A DNA stretch of 64,000 nt, taken from CAYVAP01 sp964343195. GTDB lineage: Bacteria; Bacteroidota; Bacteroidia; J057. The translations under genes and the position numbers were made by a program. The number at the start of each line of letters is the position of its first letter. Position 1 is the stretch's first letter. Positions 9,591 through 18,211 of this stretch are shown piece after piece. The stretch spans positions 47,941 through 111,940 of the forward strand of contig CAYFIR010000009.1 in NCBI GenBank assembly GCA_964343195.1, read 5' to 3'. The notes beneath the pieces are model-generated. The model had not been told where the DNA came from. It ran no database searches and saw nothing but the letters and a program-made list of their open reading frames with translations.

Positions 9591-9660
9591 GACAGGATAA
9601 CGGGATTGATTATCAGGGCATTCTTATCCTGTCTGTCCTGTAATCCTGAAAATCCTGTCT
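9591..9660. repeat. ATCCTGT-type intergenic repeat with 10-bp inverted repeat
   Basis: Short direct units of the form ATCCTGTCT, GTCCTGTA, ATCCTGAAA and ATCCTGTCT run between 9627 and 9659. They are preceded by GACAGGATAA (9591-9600), which is the exact reverse complement of TTATCCTGTC (9624-9633). The block sits just upstream of porU. Closely similar CAGGAT-type repeats are familiar from intergenic regions of many environmental bacteria; copy number in this genome cannot be judged from here. Confidence 0.7.
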
Positions 9661-9714
9661 AATTTGTCTAGGAGTATGCTCGCTGGAATTAATACTACAA
9701 GTAGAAATAGCATC

Positions 9715-12700
9715 ATGATGAAACGCTGGATCTTCATTCTCATATCTTTTTGCCTGGGGTCGCTTTTTGCTCAGGAATATGCCTCCAACTCCGTTCTGAG
9801 TGAAGGAACCTGGTACAAAATCGGGGTCACAGAGCGTGGCATGTACCGCATAGATCAGAGCTTTCTGAGCAGCCTGGGAGTGGAGGTTTCCAACATTGAC
9901 CCTCGAAAAATTCAGTTATTTGGCAACGGCAGCGGCATGCTCCCTCAACCCAATGACAGCGACCGACCAGACGACCTGATTGAGAATGCGATTTGGGTAA
10001 AGGGAGAGTCCGATGGCTCTTTTGATGCCAGCGACGAGGTGGTTTTTTACGGCGAAGGGTCCCATTCATGGAAGTACAGCACCGAGTCTGAGAAGTTCAG
10101 ACATCAGGTTCACCACTACGCCGATACCAACTATTATTTCCTCCGAATAGGTACAGAAAATGGCTTGCGTGTTACAGAGGCGAGTGATCCAGGTGCAGCG
10201 ACCTTTTCTGCCAGTGACTTTCGAAATTATTATTTCCATGAAGCGACCATGGTCAACCCACTAGAGTCGGGGCGTATCTGGCTGGGAGAGCAACTGAGCA
10301 CCAGTAGCCAGAAAGAGCTTCGATTTTATTTGCCCGATGTACAACCAGATGGCCAAATACGGCTCAGCGTACAGGTTGCAGCCCGCGCAGACGTACCTAC
10401 CTCTTTTACGATTTTTGCAAATGGTACTGAGCTGGAAAGCATATCCGTCAATAGTGCCAATCTTTCCAGTGATGTCGCTACCTACTATTACACCCGAGGC
10501 AAGGCCTACCTACTTGCTCCGGACGTTGTGAATGGAAATGACTCCCTGCGCATTGTCATCCGCTATGAAGACAATGGTTCCAGCAGGGCAGAAGGATGGC
10601 TGGACTGGGTAGAGGTCGATTATGATCAGGCCCCGGAAGTCGGAAATCGGGCGTCATGGTTCGGAACATTGCAGAGTGGAGTAGGGAGCGGCCAGGTTGC
10701 GGAGCTTGCCATGAAGGGTGTAAATGGGGATTACGTAGTCTGGGATGTCACATCCAGTACCAATCCCGTTCAAATTTCCGGGACCCTCTCCGGCAGTCAA
10801 TTATCCTTCAAGGCAGTTGCCGATACGATCCGCCAGCTGGCGGTTTTTCGGGCAGCCGACAAAGTCCCTGTCAGTGGTCGTGCGATTTCCAATCAGAATC
10901 TGCATGGCTTGCCGTTGGTGGATTACCTGGTGATCACGCATCCAGACTTTCTGGAGCCCGCCCGCCGACTCGCACAGTTTCATCGGGACCACTATAACCG
11001 CAGCGCAGCAGTAGTGACTGTCGGCCAGATCATGAATGAATTTTCCAGTGGAAAGGTGGATCCCGTTGCCTTGCGGGACTTTATCCGGATGCAACATGTC
11101 CGTTCTGCGGGACTTACCCCTGGATTTGTATGTCTCTTTGGCGACGGGACCTACATCTACAAATATGTGAGCGAGGCTACCAATGCCCGTACGAATTTTG
11201 TTCCTACCTATCAGAGTCGCGATTCTGATAGCCCGGTGCGCTCCTATGCCAGCGACGATTTTTATGGCATGATGGATGAGAATGAGGGCTTTTGGGGCGA
11301 AAACTCCGGAATCGAAGGTGACTTTCAGACGGATACCTACAGCCGCATCGACGTGCCAATGGGGCGCCTGCCAGTCGAAACCGCAGAGCAGGGCGAAGAA
11401 ATCGTGGATAAAATTATCCGCTATGCCACCAGTCCGGAGGACAGTGACCTGGGCGAATGGCGTAGCCGGGTTGTCCTCGTGGGGGACTACCGTGAAAACG
11501 GAGAGCGACAGGAGATTTTTCACATTGAGCAGGCAGACGGCTACACCGGGCAGATTCAGAACATGGCTCCCTGTATGGTGATTGACAAACTGTTCATGGA
11601 TAACTACCGCATGGTGGTGACTGCGGGCGCGGAGACCTTCCCCGACGGACGCAAAGCCCTGCTGGAGGCCTGGGATCGCGGTAGCCTGATCCTGAATTAT
11701 ACCGGCCACGGCGGAGAAAATGCCTGGTCCTATGCGGGGATTTTCCAAAACTCTGACATCAATGCCCTCAAAAATGAAGGCCGTTTTCCGGCAGTGGTCA
11801 CGGCTACCTGCGAATACGGGCGGTATGATAATCCCACCAAGCGCTCTGGTGGAGAATTGCTCGTGATGAGCCCCAATACCGGAGCCATTGCACTGTTTAC
11901 TTCTGGTCGCCTGGTTTACTCCTCTTTTAATGCGACCCTGAACTCCAAGTTTTATAATCACGTCTTTACCTTTGATTCTACCCTGGAGCGCTACCTGACC
12001 CTGGGAGAAATCATGCTAAGGACCAAGAATGGTTCATTCGCGGCAGGGTCAGGAACCAACATCAACTCCCGAAACTTTACCCTGCTGGGAGATCCCGGTC
12101 TGATCCTGAACTATCCTACCAAGCGTGCCAGGATAACTTCTATTAACGAGCAGCCGCTGGACCCCAATGTGCCGGATTCTCTGCGATCTCTGGGGCTGAT
12201 CCATGTAGAAGGGGTAATAGAAGATGAATTGGGCGACCCCATCCCTGATTTTTCAGGACAGATGGATGTAAGTGTTTTTGATAAACCTTCCACGTACATC
12301 ACTCAGCGGGCCGCCTACACCTTCCGCTGGCAGAACAACCGGATTTTCAAGGGTAAAACCGAGGTAGAAGAAGGAAATTTCTCTTTTGAATTCGTAGTGC
12401 CCATTGACATCTCATATGAATCAGGATTTGGTCGAATGGCCCTTTATTTCAATGACCTTGAAATCGATGGCGCTGGCTGTGTCAATAACCTGTATATCGG
12501 CGGTACGGACCCCAATGCCACTGCGGATAACACTGGACCTGAGGTAAAGCTCTATATGAACGATACTACCTGGCAGGATGGGGGGACTACCGGCCCTAAC
12601 CCGGACCTGTATGCTGAGGTATTTGATGAAAATGGGATCAATACTACGGGAAATGGCATTGGCCGGGAGATCATTGCAGTCCTGGATGAGGAGGAAGAAG

Positions 12701-13203
12701 GAGTCTTTGTTCTTAACGATTACTATGAGGCAGTACCTGGAAGCTATCAGAAAGGGACAATTCGTTATCCATTAACTGATCTCCCTGCTGGAGAGCATAA
12801 GCTAAGAATCAGGGTGTGGGATGTCGCCAATAATGCCACTGAAGATGAGACAAGTTTTTTTGTGGCAGACAATCTGGAAATGGCTTTGGAGGAAGTAGTG
12901 TTCTACCCCAATCCTATTGTTTGGGGAAAAGATACCGAGGGGCAGTTCCGGATTACGCACAACCAGTCAGGTGAGCCCTTGTCTCTTGTAGTAAACATCA
13001 CAACGCTTGATGGCAGAGTGGTGAAACAGTTGACCGATGAGTTTATCGCCATAAACAGCACCTACGACGGTCTGGAGTGGGATTTTGCGGGAGACGGAGG
13101 AGTAGCCCTTAGCACTGGAGTTTATGTTTTCCACGTTGTACTGACCAATCAGGAGACTGGAATTCAGATATCGGACGCCCAAAAGATGGTGGTCATTCGC
13201 TAG
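9715..13203 (+). CDS. porU: type IX secretion system sortase PorU (C25 gingipain-like peptidase)
   Basis: PorU is the cell-surface sortase that removes C-terminal signal domains from T9SS cargo and attaches the cargo to the outer membrane. The start at 9715 (1162 residues) gives the signal peptide MMKRWIFILISFCLGSLF; 9718 is an equal alternative, and a TTG at 9664 is unlikely. Residues about 30-380 are a beta-rich prodomain, and about 390-800 the C25 catalytic domain with His665 in TGHGGEN and Cys699 in TATCEYGR. Ig-like domains follow, and the last 90 residues form a T9SS-type C-terminal domain beginning VVFYPNP. porV follows about 260 bp downstream in the order usual for the phylum. The length matches known PorU proteins. 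Confidence 0.95.
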   Translation: MMKRWIFILISFCLGSLFAQEYASNSVLSEGTWYKIGVTERGMYRIDQSFLSSLGVEVSNIDPRKIQLFGNGSGMLPQPNDSDRPDDLIENAIWVKGESDGSFDASDEVVFYGEGSHSWKYSTESEKFRHQVHHYADTNYYFLRIGTENGLRVTEASDPGAATFSASDFRNYYFHEATMVNPLESGRIWLGEQLSTSSQKELRFYLPDVQPDGQIRLSVQVAARADVPTSFTIFANGTELESISVNSANLSSDVATYYYTRGKAYLLAPDVVNGNDSLRIVIRYEDNGSSRAEGWLDWVEVDYDQAPEVGNRASWFGTLQSGVGSGQVAELAMKGVNGDYVVWDVTSSTNPVQISGTLSGSQLSFKAVADTIRQLAVFRAADKVPVSGRAISNQNLHGLPLVDYLVITHPDFLEPARRLAQFHRDHYNRSAAVVTVGQIMNEFSSGKVDPVALRDFIRMQHVRSAGLTPGFVCLFGDGTYIYKYVSEATNARTNFVPTYQSRDSDSPVRSYASDDFYGMMDENEGFWGENSGIEGDFQTDTYSRIDVPMGRLPVETAEQGEEIVDKIIRYATSPEDSDLGEWRSRVVLVGDYRENGERQEIFHIEQADGYTGQIQNMAPCMVIDKLFMDNYRMVVTAGAETFPDGRKALLEAWDRGSLILNYTGHGGENAWSYAGIFQNSDINALKNEGRFPAVVTATCEYGRYDNPTKRSGGELLVMSPNTGAIALFTSGRLVYSSFNATLNSKFYNHVFTFDSTLERYLTLGEIMLRTKNGSFAAGSGTNINSRNFTLLGDPGLILNYPTKRARITSINEQPLDPNVPDSLRSLGLIHVEGVIEDELGDPIPDFSGQMDVSVFDKPSTYITQRAAYTFRWQNNRIFKGKTEVEEGNFSFEFVVPIDISYESGFGRMALYFNDLEIDGAGCVNNLYIGGTDPNATADNTGPEVKLYMNDTTWQDGGTTGPNPDLYAEVFDENGINTTGNGIGREIIAVLDEEEEGVFVLNDYYEAVPGSYQKGTIRYPLTDLPAGEHKLRIRVWDVANNATEDETSFFVADNLEMALEEVVFYPNPIVWGKDTEGQFRITHNQSGEPLSLVVNITTLDGRVVKQLTDEFIAINSTYDGLEWDFAGDGGVALSTGVYVFHVVLTNQETGIQISDAQKMVVIR

Positions 13204-13287
13204 AGCGAAGCTTCTTTTTGGGGATGAAAATCGTAAATAGGTAAGGAGAAATTGCTGAAATCCCTCCTTTTTCCCAAAAGCTATGGG

Positions 13288-13319
13288 TTGCTAAATGTTT
13301 CGATAAAAGGCTATATTCG
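13288..13319 (+). promoter_or_regulatory. candidate promoter for porV (TTG and TATATTCG)
   Basis: TTG at 13288-13290 and TATATTCG at 13312-13319 lie 21 bp apart; the second differs by one base from TAnnTTTG. The porV start is about 150 bp downstream. The call rests on pattern alone. Confidence 0.3.
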
Positions 13320-13466
13320 CACCCATCTTAGGCGTAACAAATGCCCCAAAAACAATTATGGGCTGTATTTCGGGATGCCTAACTTGCCACAAGTTGAACC
13401 AAAACTTTCCGGCCTATAAAGAGAGCGCTACTTAACCACACTTTACATCAAATTTCGACTCCAATA

Positions 13467-14663
13467 ATGGTAGCACCGATTATGAGGAAAGCCACGATTT
13501 TAGGATTAGGATTGTCGCTTTTGTTGCTGGCGCCCTTTGGGCTGCATGCTCAAAGCGGGAATGCGGTTGGCCAAACGCGAGGTAGCCGCACTATTACCAC
13601 AGCTGTACCCTTCCTGCTGGTATCTCCAGACTCCCGTAGTGGAGGAATGGGCGAAGTAGGCGTAGCAATTGCAGATGACGCCAATGCCATGCACTGGAAC
13701 CCTTCTGCATTGGCCTTCATCGACCGCAAGATGGGATTCGCCATGAACTACACCCCCTGGCTGCGCTCACTGGGTATTCCGGATATCAACCTGATGTACC
13801 TGAGCGGATACTACCGAACCGGTGATATCGGGACACTTGGGGCCTCTCTGCGTTATTTTTCTCTTGGGACCATCCAGCTGACAGATCAGCTCGGGCAGGC
13901 TACAGGTGAAGAAAACCCCAGTGAGTTTGCTCTTGACGTTGGATATTCACTTCGAATTTCAGAAGTGCTGACCGGAGCCATCAGCCTGCGCTATTACAAC
14001 AGCCGACTGAACTCTGCGGGTAACCTGCAGACTGACCTGCGTCCAGTGAACTCCGTAGCGGGTGACGTCTCCTTCATGTACAAAAAGGACTTTGTGATTC
14101 GGGGACAGAGCAATCTCCCAGTTGAGTTTTCTTCAGGGATCAACATCTCTAACCTGGGACCCAAGGTATCCTATACCCAGTCACAAAGCGACCGGGACTT
14201 TATTCCCACGAATATTCGCATAGGTTACGCCTTCAAGTTCTTCATTGACGAGTACAACACCATTACCCTGACCAATGACTTCAACAAGTTGCTGGTTCCC
14301 TCCGTGCAGTATGATTCTACTGGCATTACCGGTGGCGGTGGCCGTTCTGATGCCGCCCTGCTGGAAGGGTACTTTGGCAGCTTTGGAGACTCTCCTGCCG
14401 GTTTTGGCGGTGAGATGGGCGAAATCAACATCGCAGTCGGAGCCGAATACTGGTACCGTGAATTGTTTGCTGTCCGTGCTGGCTACTTCCACGAGCCAGA
14501 ACTCTACGGTAACCGCAAGTTTGTGAACGTCGGAGCGGGTATCCGCTACAATGTCTTTGGGCTGCACTTTGCGTACCTGATCCCATTTGAGCAAAATCAC
14601 CCACTGCAAAATACCCTGCGTTTTACCCTTACCTATGACTTCGATTCTCCAGGTAACGAGTAA
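13467..14663 (+). CDS. porV: type IX secretion system outer-membrane protein PorV/LptO
   Basis: PorV is a FadL-like outer-membrane barrel that shuttles T9SS cargo to the attachment complex with PorU. The protein has 398 residues from ATG 13467; an internal ATG at 13482 gives a cleaner signal peptide (MRKATILGLG, cleavage after LHAQ). The mature N-terminus contains the family motif with FLLVSPDSRSGGMGEVG and then DDANAMHWNPS, diagnostic of the PorV family. The remaining sequence is amphipathic beta strands, ending in an aliphatic/aromatic pattern. It follows porU, as in most Bacteroidota genomes, and a strong terminator closes the unit. A distant paralogue with another role is possible, but the synteny makes PorV very likely. 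Confidence 0.93.
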   Translation: MVAPIMRKATILGLGLSLLLLAPFGLHAQSGNAVGQTRGSRTITTAVPFLLVSPDSRSGGMGEVGVAIADDANAMHWNPSALAFIDRKMGFAMNYTPWLRSLGIPDINLMYLSGYYRTGDIGTLGASLRYFSLGTIQLTDQLGQATGEENPSEFALDVGYSLRISEVLTGAISLRYYNSRLNSAGNLQTDLRPVNSVAGDVSFMYKKDFVIRGQSNLPVEFSSGINISNLGPKVSYTQSQSDRDFIPTNIRIGYAFKFFIDEYNTITLTNDFNKLLVPSVQYDSTGITGGGGRSDAALLEGYFGSFGDSPAGFGGEMGEINIAVGAEYWYRELFAVRAGYFHEPELYGNRKFVNVGAGIRYNVFGLHFAYLIPFEQNHPLQNTLRFTLTYDFDSPGNE

Positions 14664-14751
14664 AACCAAAAGGTGGCGAGACTGTGAAAACCAGATTTCC
14701 CGAAAGGATTCTGGGAATCCTGATCTTACCTATTTCTCCTAATAAAATCTG

Positions 14752-14786
14752 GCGGCGAAGGATTCAGTTCCTTTGCCGCTTTTTTA
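14752..14786 (+). terminator. intrinsic terminator after porV
   Basis: An 11-bp stem GCGGCGAAGGA/TCCTTTGCCGC (one G-T pair) with a six-base loop is followed by a run of T. It lies about 90 bp after the porV stop. Confidence 0.85.
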
Positions 14787-14848
14787 TGCAACCTACCTGG
14801 GCTGTACTTCTTCTTACCTGTGGATTTTTGACCCCTAACTAAACCCCT

Positions 14849-16099
14849 ATGCTTCGCAATTTACTGTTAGCACTTATTTTCTTTTCCTGGACCTATGGAC
14901 AGGCTCAGTCCATCCTGCGGGGGATGGTCGAAGATAAAGCAGATGCTTCCCCTTTGGCTTATGCACAGTTACGGTTACTACAGGCAGGTGAAGGGATCAT
15001 CACCAATGAGGAAGGCCGGTTTAGCCTGAGTCTCGATGCCGCTACTACCCGTGATACCCTGGTCATTAGCTATATCGGCTATCAGAGTGTGGCAATGCCA
15101 CTTGAGACGATCAATATGGAGAGTGAGGTGGTGATTCAAATGGAGTCGGCAGGTGTTACCCTTGATTCCGTGTTGATCATTCCGGTGACGGCAGAAGAAT
15201 TGCTGCGGCAGGCCCTGGCCGCTGTGCCGGATAATTATCATAGCGACCCCGTGATGGCAGATGCTTTTTACCGCGAGCTAATCCAGCAAAACGGAGACTA
15301 TGTAGAAATATCAGAGGCGGTGCTGGAGGTCTATAAGACTGCTCCCGGGCTGGAACCCAATCGCAACGGACAGATACGGATGGTAAAGGGAAGAAGTCAC
15401 TCTACTCCCCAGAAACTTGAGCGAATGAGTTTTTCTGTAGGGGCAGGGCACCCTGAACAGATCGTTGGGTTACCAGTAGTAGGACACACCGTGACTTATT
15501 CCTTTCTGGATGAGGACAATTTCAGGCTTTACGAGTACGAGATTATCGGAACCACCACCTATGAGAATCGGGATGTGTGGATCATAGAATTTGATCAGGG
15601 CAGAAAGCTCCGAAAACGTCTGTACAAAGGGCGAATCTATATTGATGTGAAAACCATGGGGCTGGCCCTGGTTGAGTATGAGATAAGTCCCCGAGGGAAA
15701 AAGTTTCGGATGAGCCAGGGGTTTACCGTGGGAGAGCGTGCACAACTGGCAATGGCGGCTGCCTTTGGATATAAATTCCGTATTACGGATGATCGGGGAA
15801 GGATCGCCTTTACCTGGCACAATGGCTCTTGGTATATGTCCCATATCTGGGAAGAAATAGACGCCTATGCAGAGGCTCCTTCCATTGAGGAAGTAAGAGA
15901 GGTGTACATGGGGATGAGGCGAGAGATCGTCTATTCAGAAATCCACTTTGGAGAAGCTGCCCGCCCAATTCCCGCTGAACAGCGACTGGAAGAGGGAATG
16001 ACGCTGCCAGATCAGGTAGGAGACTATGATGCCAATTTCTGGGAAAATTACCAGCACCTGGAACTGAGCCGGGAGCTACAGGCGATCTTCAGTCAGTAG
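14849..16099 (+). CDS. carboxypeptidase-regulatory-like domain protein, exported
   Basis: The protein has 416 residues with the signal peptide MLRNLLLALIFFSWTYG. Residues about 22-95 are a CarboxypepD_reg-like beta-sandwich: the strand order runs from RGMVEDKA through ITNEEGRFSLSL to ISYIGYQSV, the pattern also seen at the N-terminus of TonB-dependent receptors. The remaining 300 residues are a beta-rich domain of unknown role, common in Bacteroidota proteins that carry this N-terminal module without a receptor barrel. The stop overlaps the convergent aroK stop by 11 bp. No enzyme motif is visible. A role in the envelope is inferred from the signal peptide only. Confidence 0.75.
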   Translation: MLRNLLLALIFFSWTYGQAQSILRGMVEDKADASPLAYAQLRLLQAGEGIITNEEGRFSLSLDAATTRDTLVISYIGYQSVAMPLETINMESEVVIQMESAGVTLDSVLIIPVTAEELLRQALAAVPDNYHSDPVMADAFYRELIQQNGDYVEISEAVLEVYKTAPGLEPNRNGQIRMVKGRSHSTPQKLERMSFSVGAGHPEQIVGLPVVGHTVTYSFLDEDNFRLYEYEIIGTTTYENRDVWIIEFDQGRKLRKRLYKGRIYIDVKTMGLALVEYEISPRGKKFRMSQGFTVGERAQLAMAAAFGYKFRITDDRGRIAFTWHNGSWYMSHIWEEIDAYAEAPSIEEVREVYMGMRREIVYSEIHFGEAARPIPAEQRLEEGMTLPDQVGDYDANFWENYQHLELSRELQAIFSQ

Positions 16100-16637
16100 C
16101 ATTGTCAGGGGCTGCGGTTTTCACAGGAGCCAGTTTGGTCAAATGCTGAGGTGTGAGCTGTTCCTGCTCCAGCGTGTGATGAGCTCGCTGGTAGAAGGGG
16201 AGCCTGTGCGCCATCAGTTGCTCGATGTGGGCATCCAGCTCTGTGGCAGGAACTTTACTGAGCATAGGGCGATCCGCACGCATCTCATGCAACCTCTCCA
16301 GGAGCACGCCACGATCCGGATTAAGGAAAATGACTTTGCCCAAAGTAAGCAGGTAGTCCATGTTGTGACCCTGGCAGGGGAGTCCCCCTCCGGTAGCGAC
16401 CACATGTGGGGTTGGCAGGACCTGCACATGGAGCAGGGCCTCTCGCTCCCATTGTCGGAAAATTACCTCTCCCTGCTTTGTGAAAATTTCGGGGATGGTC
16501 ATGCCCACCTGTTGCTCGATCCAGTGGTCAAGGTCAATAAACGGCCATCCAAGGAGCTCGGCAGAAGCCTTTCCCAGGGTGCTTTTCCCCGAGGCCATGA
16601 ATCCGACCAGAATGAGATGTTGCTGTTTGTTAGTCAT
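16089..16637 (-). CDS. aroK: shikimate kinase
   Basis: This enzyme phosphorylates shikimate at O3 with ATP in the chorismate pathway. The 182-residue protein has the Walker A motif GFMASGKST at residues 12-20, substrate-binding residues Asp35 and Asp37 in FIDLD, Arg61 in FRQWE, and the shikimate-contact loop ATGGGLP around residues 81-87. Length and motif order fit AroK/AroL. The 3' end overlaps the stop region of the convergent gene by 11 bp, so the two mRNAs share a short complementary tail. The C-terminal 25 residues are less conserved. The assignment is secure. Confidence 0.95.
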   Translation of the reverse strand: MTNKQQHLILVGFMASGKSTLGKASAELLGWPFIDLDHWIEQQVGMTIPEIFTKQGEVIFRQWEREALLHVQVLPTPHVVATGGGLPCQGHNMDYLLTLGKVIFLNPDRGVLLERLHEMRADRPMLSKVPATELDAHIEQLMAHRLPFYQRAHHTLEQEQLTPQHLTKLAPVKTAAPDNATD

Positions 16638-16768
16638 GCTGTTGGAAGAAGCTAAAATATGTGGGGTGCTATCTGTGGTTCATGTTTTTGAAAAACGGTA
16701 CATGTGTTCGCCATTGACCTGATGCTTTCGGAATTAAGGAATTACTCATTCGTAATTCGTATAAAATG

Positions 16769-16817
16769 CTGACCAGTAACCCTTTTCCCGCAGAGCGGGA
16801 AATTACTGATCAGATGC
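16769..16817. repeat. imperfect 49-bp intergenic palindrome
   Basis: A perfect core TTCCCGC-AGA-GCGGGAA is extended on both sides by imperfect arms (CTGACCAGTAA and TTACTGATCAG). It lies between aroK and the CHAT gene, with no T-run on either strand. Just left of it, around 16749-16760, sits ATTCGTAATTCGTA, the reverse complement of the heptamer repeat seen at 34466. Confidence 0.5.
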
Positions 16818-16886
16818 TTCGATTATCACTCCCCGTTTCATAGGATCTTCGACAGGCACAAGATTTCGAATCCCAGGCACTAAGTT

Positions 16887-17942
16887 CTATTTCACAATCA
16901 AAAACGGCTGCGCAGCCAGTTCTGCTGCGCCGTCGATTCCCTCCATCAGGAGAGCATTTCGCCCAAAATTTACAGCATCTTCTATACTTCTACCAGCCCC
17001 CAGCGCATCATAAAATCCCGTAGCAAAGAGAATGGCGGCCTTGTCATTCCAGTCGCCATCAATTCCTACCACAAATTCTACTACTTCGGCAGAGGCGCGA
17101 GCCGCTGCTCCGCTAAATGCAGCATTGATGAGCAGACAGTCTACCGGCTCAAATAAAGCAAATAGCTGCGGAAGCGAGGTTTCGGGAACCAGTTGGGTAC
17201 CCCCTTCGTCGTTTTCCATGATCAGGCCTGACCCCAACTGAGGATCATTTTCCACAGCAAATCCGGCAAAATGGACATATCGTGGGATCACTTCCTGGTC
17301 CAGCAAATGCCGCTGAAACATCTTGGGCGTTACCGCCTGGAAAAACATAAAATCAAAATGTTCGCGCAGGCGCGCGCGTTTCAGGCTCTCTGAAATTTCC
17401 CTCACCTGCCGTCCCAGGCTGACCCTTGGCCGATCCATGGGACTGGCTCCCAGGAACAGTATCCGCTCGATACCGGGGGCTTCTATAATCGGTGCCCCAG
17501 GTGCCATTGGGGCTAGCGGCTCAGCAGGAAGGGTTCCACTTTCTGTGGCTTCCTCTACCATTTCTTCCAGATCCAGCCCCTCTAAATCTATGGCTTCTTC
17601 CATGAATCCCCCATCCAGCTCGAGTTCTCTTTCTGTACGGGTAGGAGGTTGTAAGGGAGCGCGGTTGATCCGCTTCCGAACCTTTTTCTGTGGGGGGGGA
17701 CTTTCATCAGGGGGAGAAGTCGCACGCTGAGCCTGCTGGGCCAGCTCATCTATTTTTTGGACGAGTTGATGCTCGATTTCATGGCATTCCGCTCCCATGA
17801 TCAGTCCCTTCGCGCGGTGATCCAGAAATTCTGCCACCTCCAGCTGAAGGAGGGTGTAGTCATTTTTAAAACACTGATTAATGTCCTTGACCTGCGCCAG
17901 CGACTCCAGCATGGCTGAAAGGTCCTGGTAAGGAGTTTCCAT
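16887..17942 (-). CDS. CHAT-domain protein with both catalytic residues replaced
   Basis: The protein has 351 residues and no signal peptide. Residues 1-73 are helical and could be an effector-associated-type adaptor domain. A Pro- and acid-rich linker runs from 74 to 156. Residues 157-351 follow the CHAT (caspase-like) pattern from RILFLGASPMDRPRV through the SLGRQVREI helix to the FYDALGAGRS helix. The catalytic His motif, normally HFSGHG, reads HFAGFA here, with Phe228 in the His position. The Cys motif, normally NACYS, reads NAAFS, with Ala275 in the Cys position. Proteolysis is therefore not expected; a scaffold or sensor role is inferred. It stands alone between aroK and the SRP RNA. 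The fold assignment is firm; the N-terminal domain call is tentative. Confidence 0.82.
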   Translation of the reverse strand: METPYQDLSAMLESLAQVKDINQCFKNDYTLLQLEVAEFLDHRAKGLIMGAECHEIEHQLVQKIDELAQQAQRATSPPDESPPPQKKVRKRINRAPLQPPTRTERELELDGGFMEEAIDLEGLDLEEMVEEATESGTLPAEPLAPMAPGAPIIEAPGIERILFLGASPMDRPRVSLGRQVREISESLKRARLREHFDFMFFQAVTPKMFQRHLLDQEVIPRYVHFAGFAVENDPQLGSGLIMENDEGGTQLVPETSLPQLFALFEPVDCLLINAAFSGAAARASAEVVEFVVGIDGDWNDKAAILFATGFYDALGAGRSIEDAVNFGRNALLMEGIDGAAELAAQPFLIVK

Positions 17943-17983
17943 GTCAACAAGTTAATAGAAAATTGCAGGAATCGTGCGTCTCT

Positions 17984-18015
17984 TTTGGTGGAATCCACTT
18001 TTTGCTTTACCTTTG
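17984..18015 (+). promoter_or_regulatory. near-consensus promoter for SRP RNA (TTTG-N20-TACCTTTG)
   Basis: TTTG at 17984-17987 and TACCTTTG at 18008-18015 are separated by 20 bp, matching the primary sigma factor consensus of Bacteroidota. The predicted start is about 6 bp downstream, exactly where the SRP RNA helix begins. Confidence 0.75.
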
Positions 18016-18019
18016 CCCT

Positions 18020-18112
18020 CCGCAAGGCCGCGCGACCAGATCCCAAGAACTCCGCCAGGTCCGAAAGGAAGCAACGGTAATTGGTTGATCGGTGCGATGC
18101 GGTCCTTGCTTT
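18020..18112 (+). ncRNA. ffs: small (4.5S-type) signal recognition particle RNA
   Basis: The conserved SRP RNA apical loop is present as CCAGGTCCGAAAGGAAGCAAC at 18055-18075: the symmetric and asymmetric internal loops flank a tetraloop region that binds Ffh. The 5' strand GCAAGGCCGC (from 18022) pairs with GCGGTCCTTGC (18099-18109), closing a hairpin of about 90 nt. The RNA ends in a T-run at 18110-18115. It is of the short type without an Alu domain. A near-consensus promoter lies directly upstream. It targets nascent membrane and secreted proteins to SecYEG with Ffh and FtsY, neither of which is in the window. Confidence 0.92.
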
Positions 18113-18123
18113 TTTGATAAGGC

Positions 18124-18152
18124 AAAGTCCAGGACATCTCAAGGACTTTTTT
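18124..18152 (+). terminator. possible second terminator after SRP RNA
   Basis: AAAGTCC (18124-18130) pairs with GGACTTT (18143-18149) and is followed by further T residues. It may back up the T-run at the end of the SRP RNA. Confidence 0.45.
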
Positions 18153-18170
18153 GCATAGATTTAAACTGTA

Positions 18171-18196
18171 AGGGCATCCATTTGGGTGCCCTTTTT
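18171..18196 (+). terminator. intrinsic terminator upstream of ribD
   Basis: A 9-bp stem AGGGCATCC/GGGTGCCCT with one G-T pair and an ATTT loop is followed by TTTTT. It separates the SRP RNA unit from ribD. Confidence 0.7.
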
Positions 18197-18211
18197 GCTT
18201 AATTCGCTCAC

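Noticed and set aside
10801..11961. Long minus-strand frame (386 codons)
   Set aside because: It lies wholly inside porU, whose catalytic domain is unmistakable, and its translation has no recognisable motif.
18171..18211. FMN riboswitch before ribD
   Set aside because: The leader is only a short terminator hairpin and lacks the conserved FMN aptamer segments.
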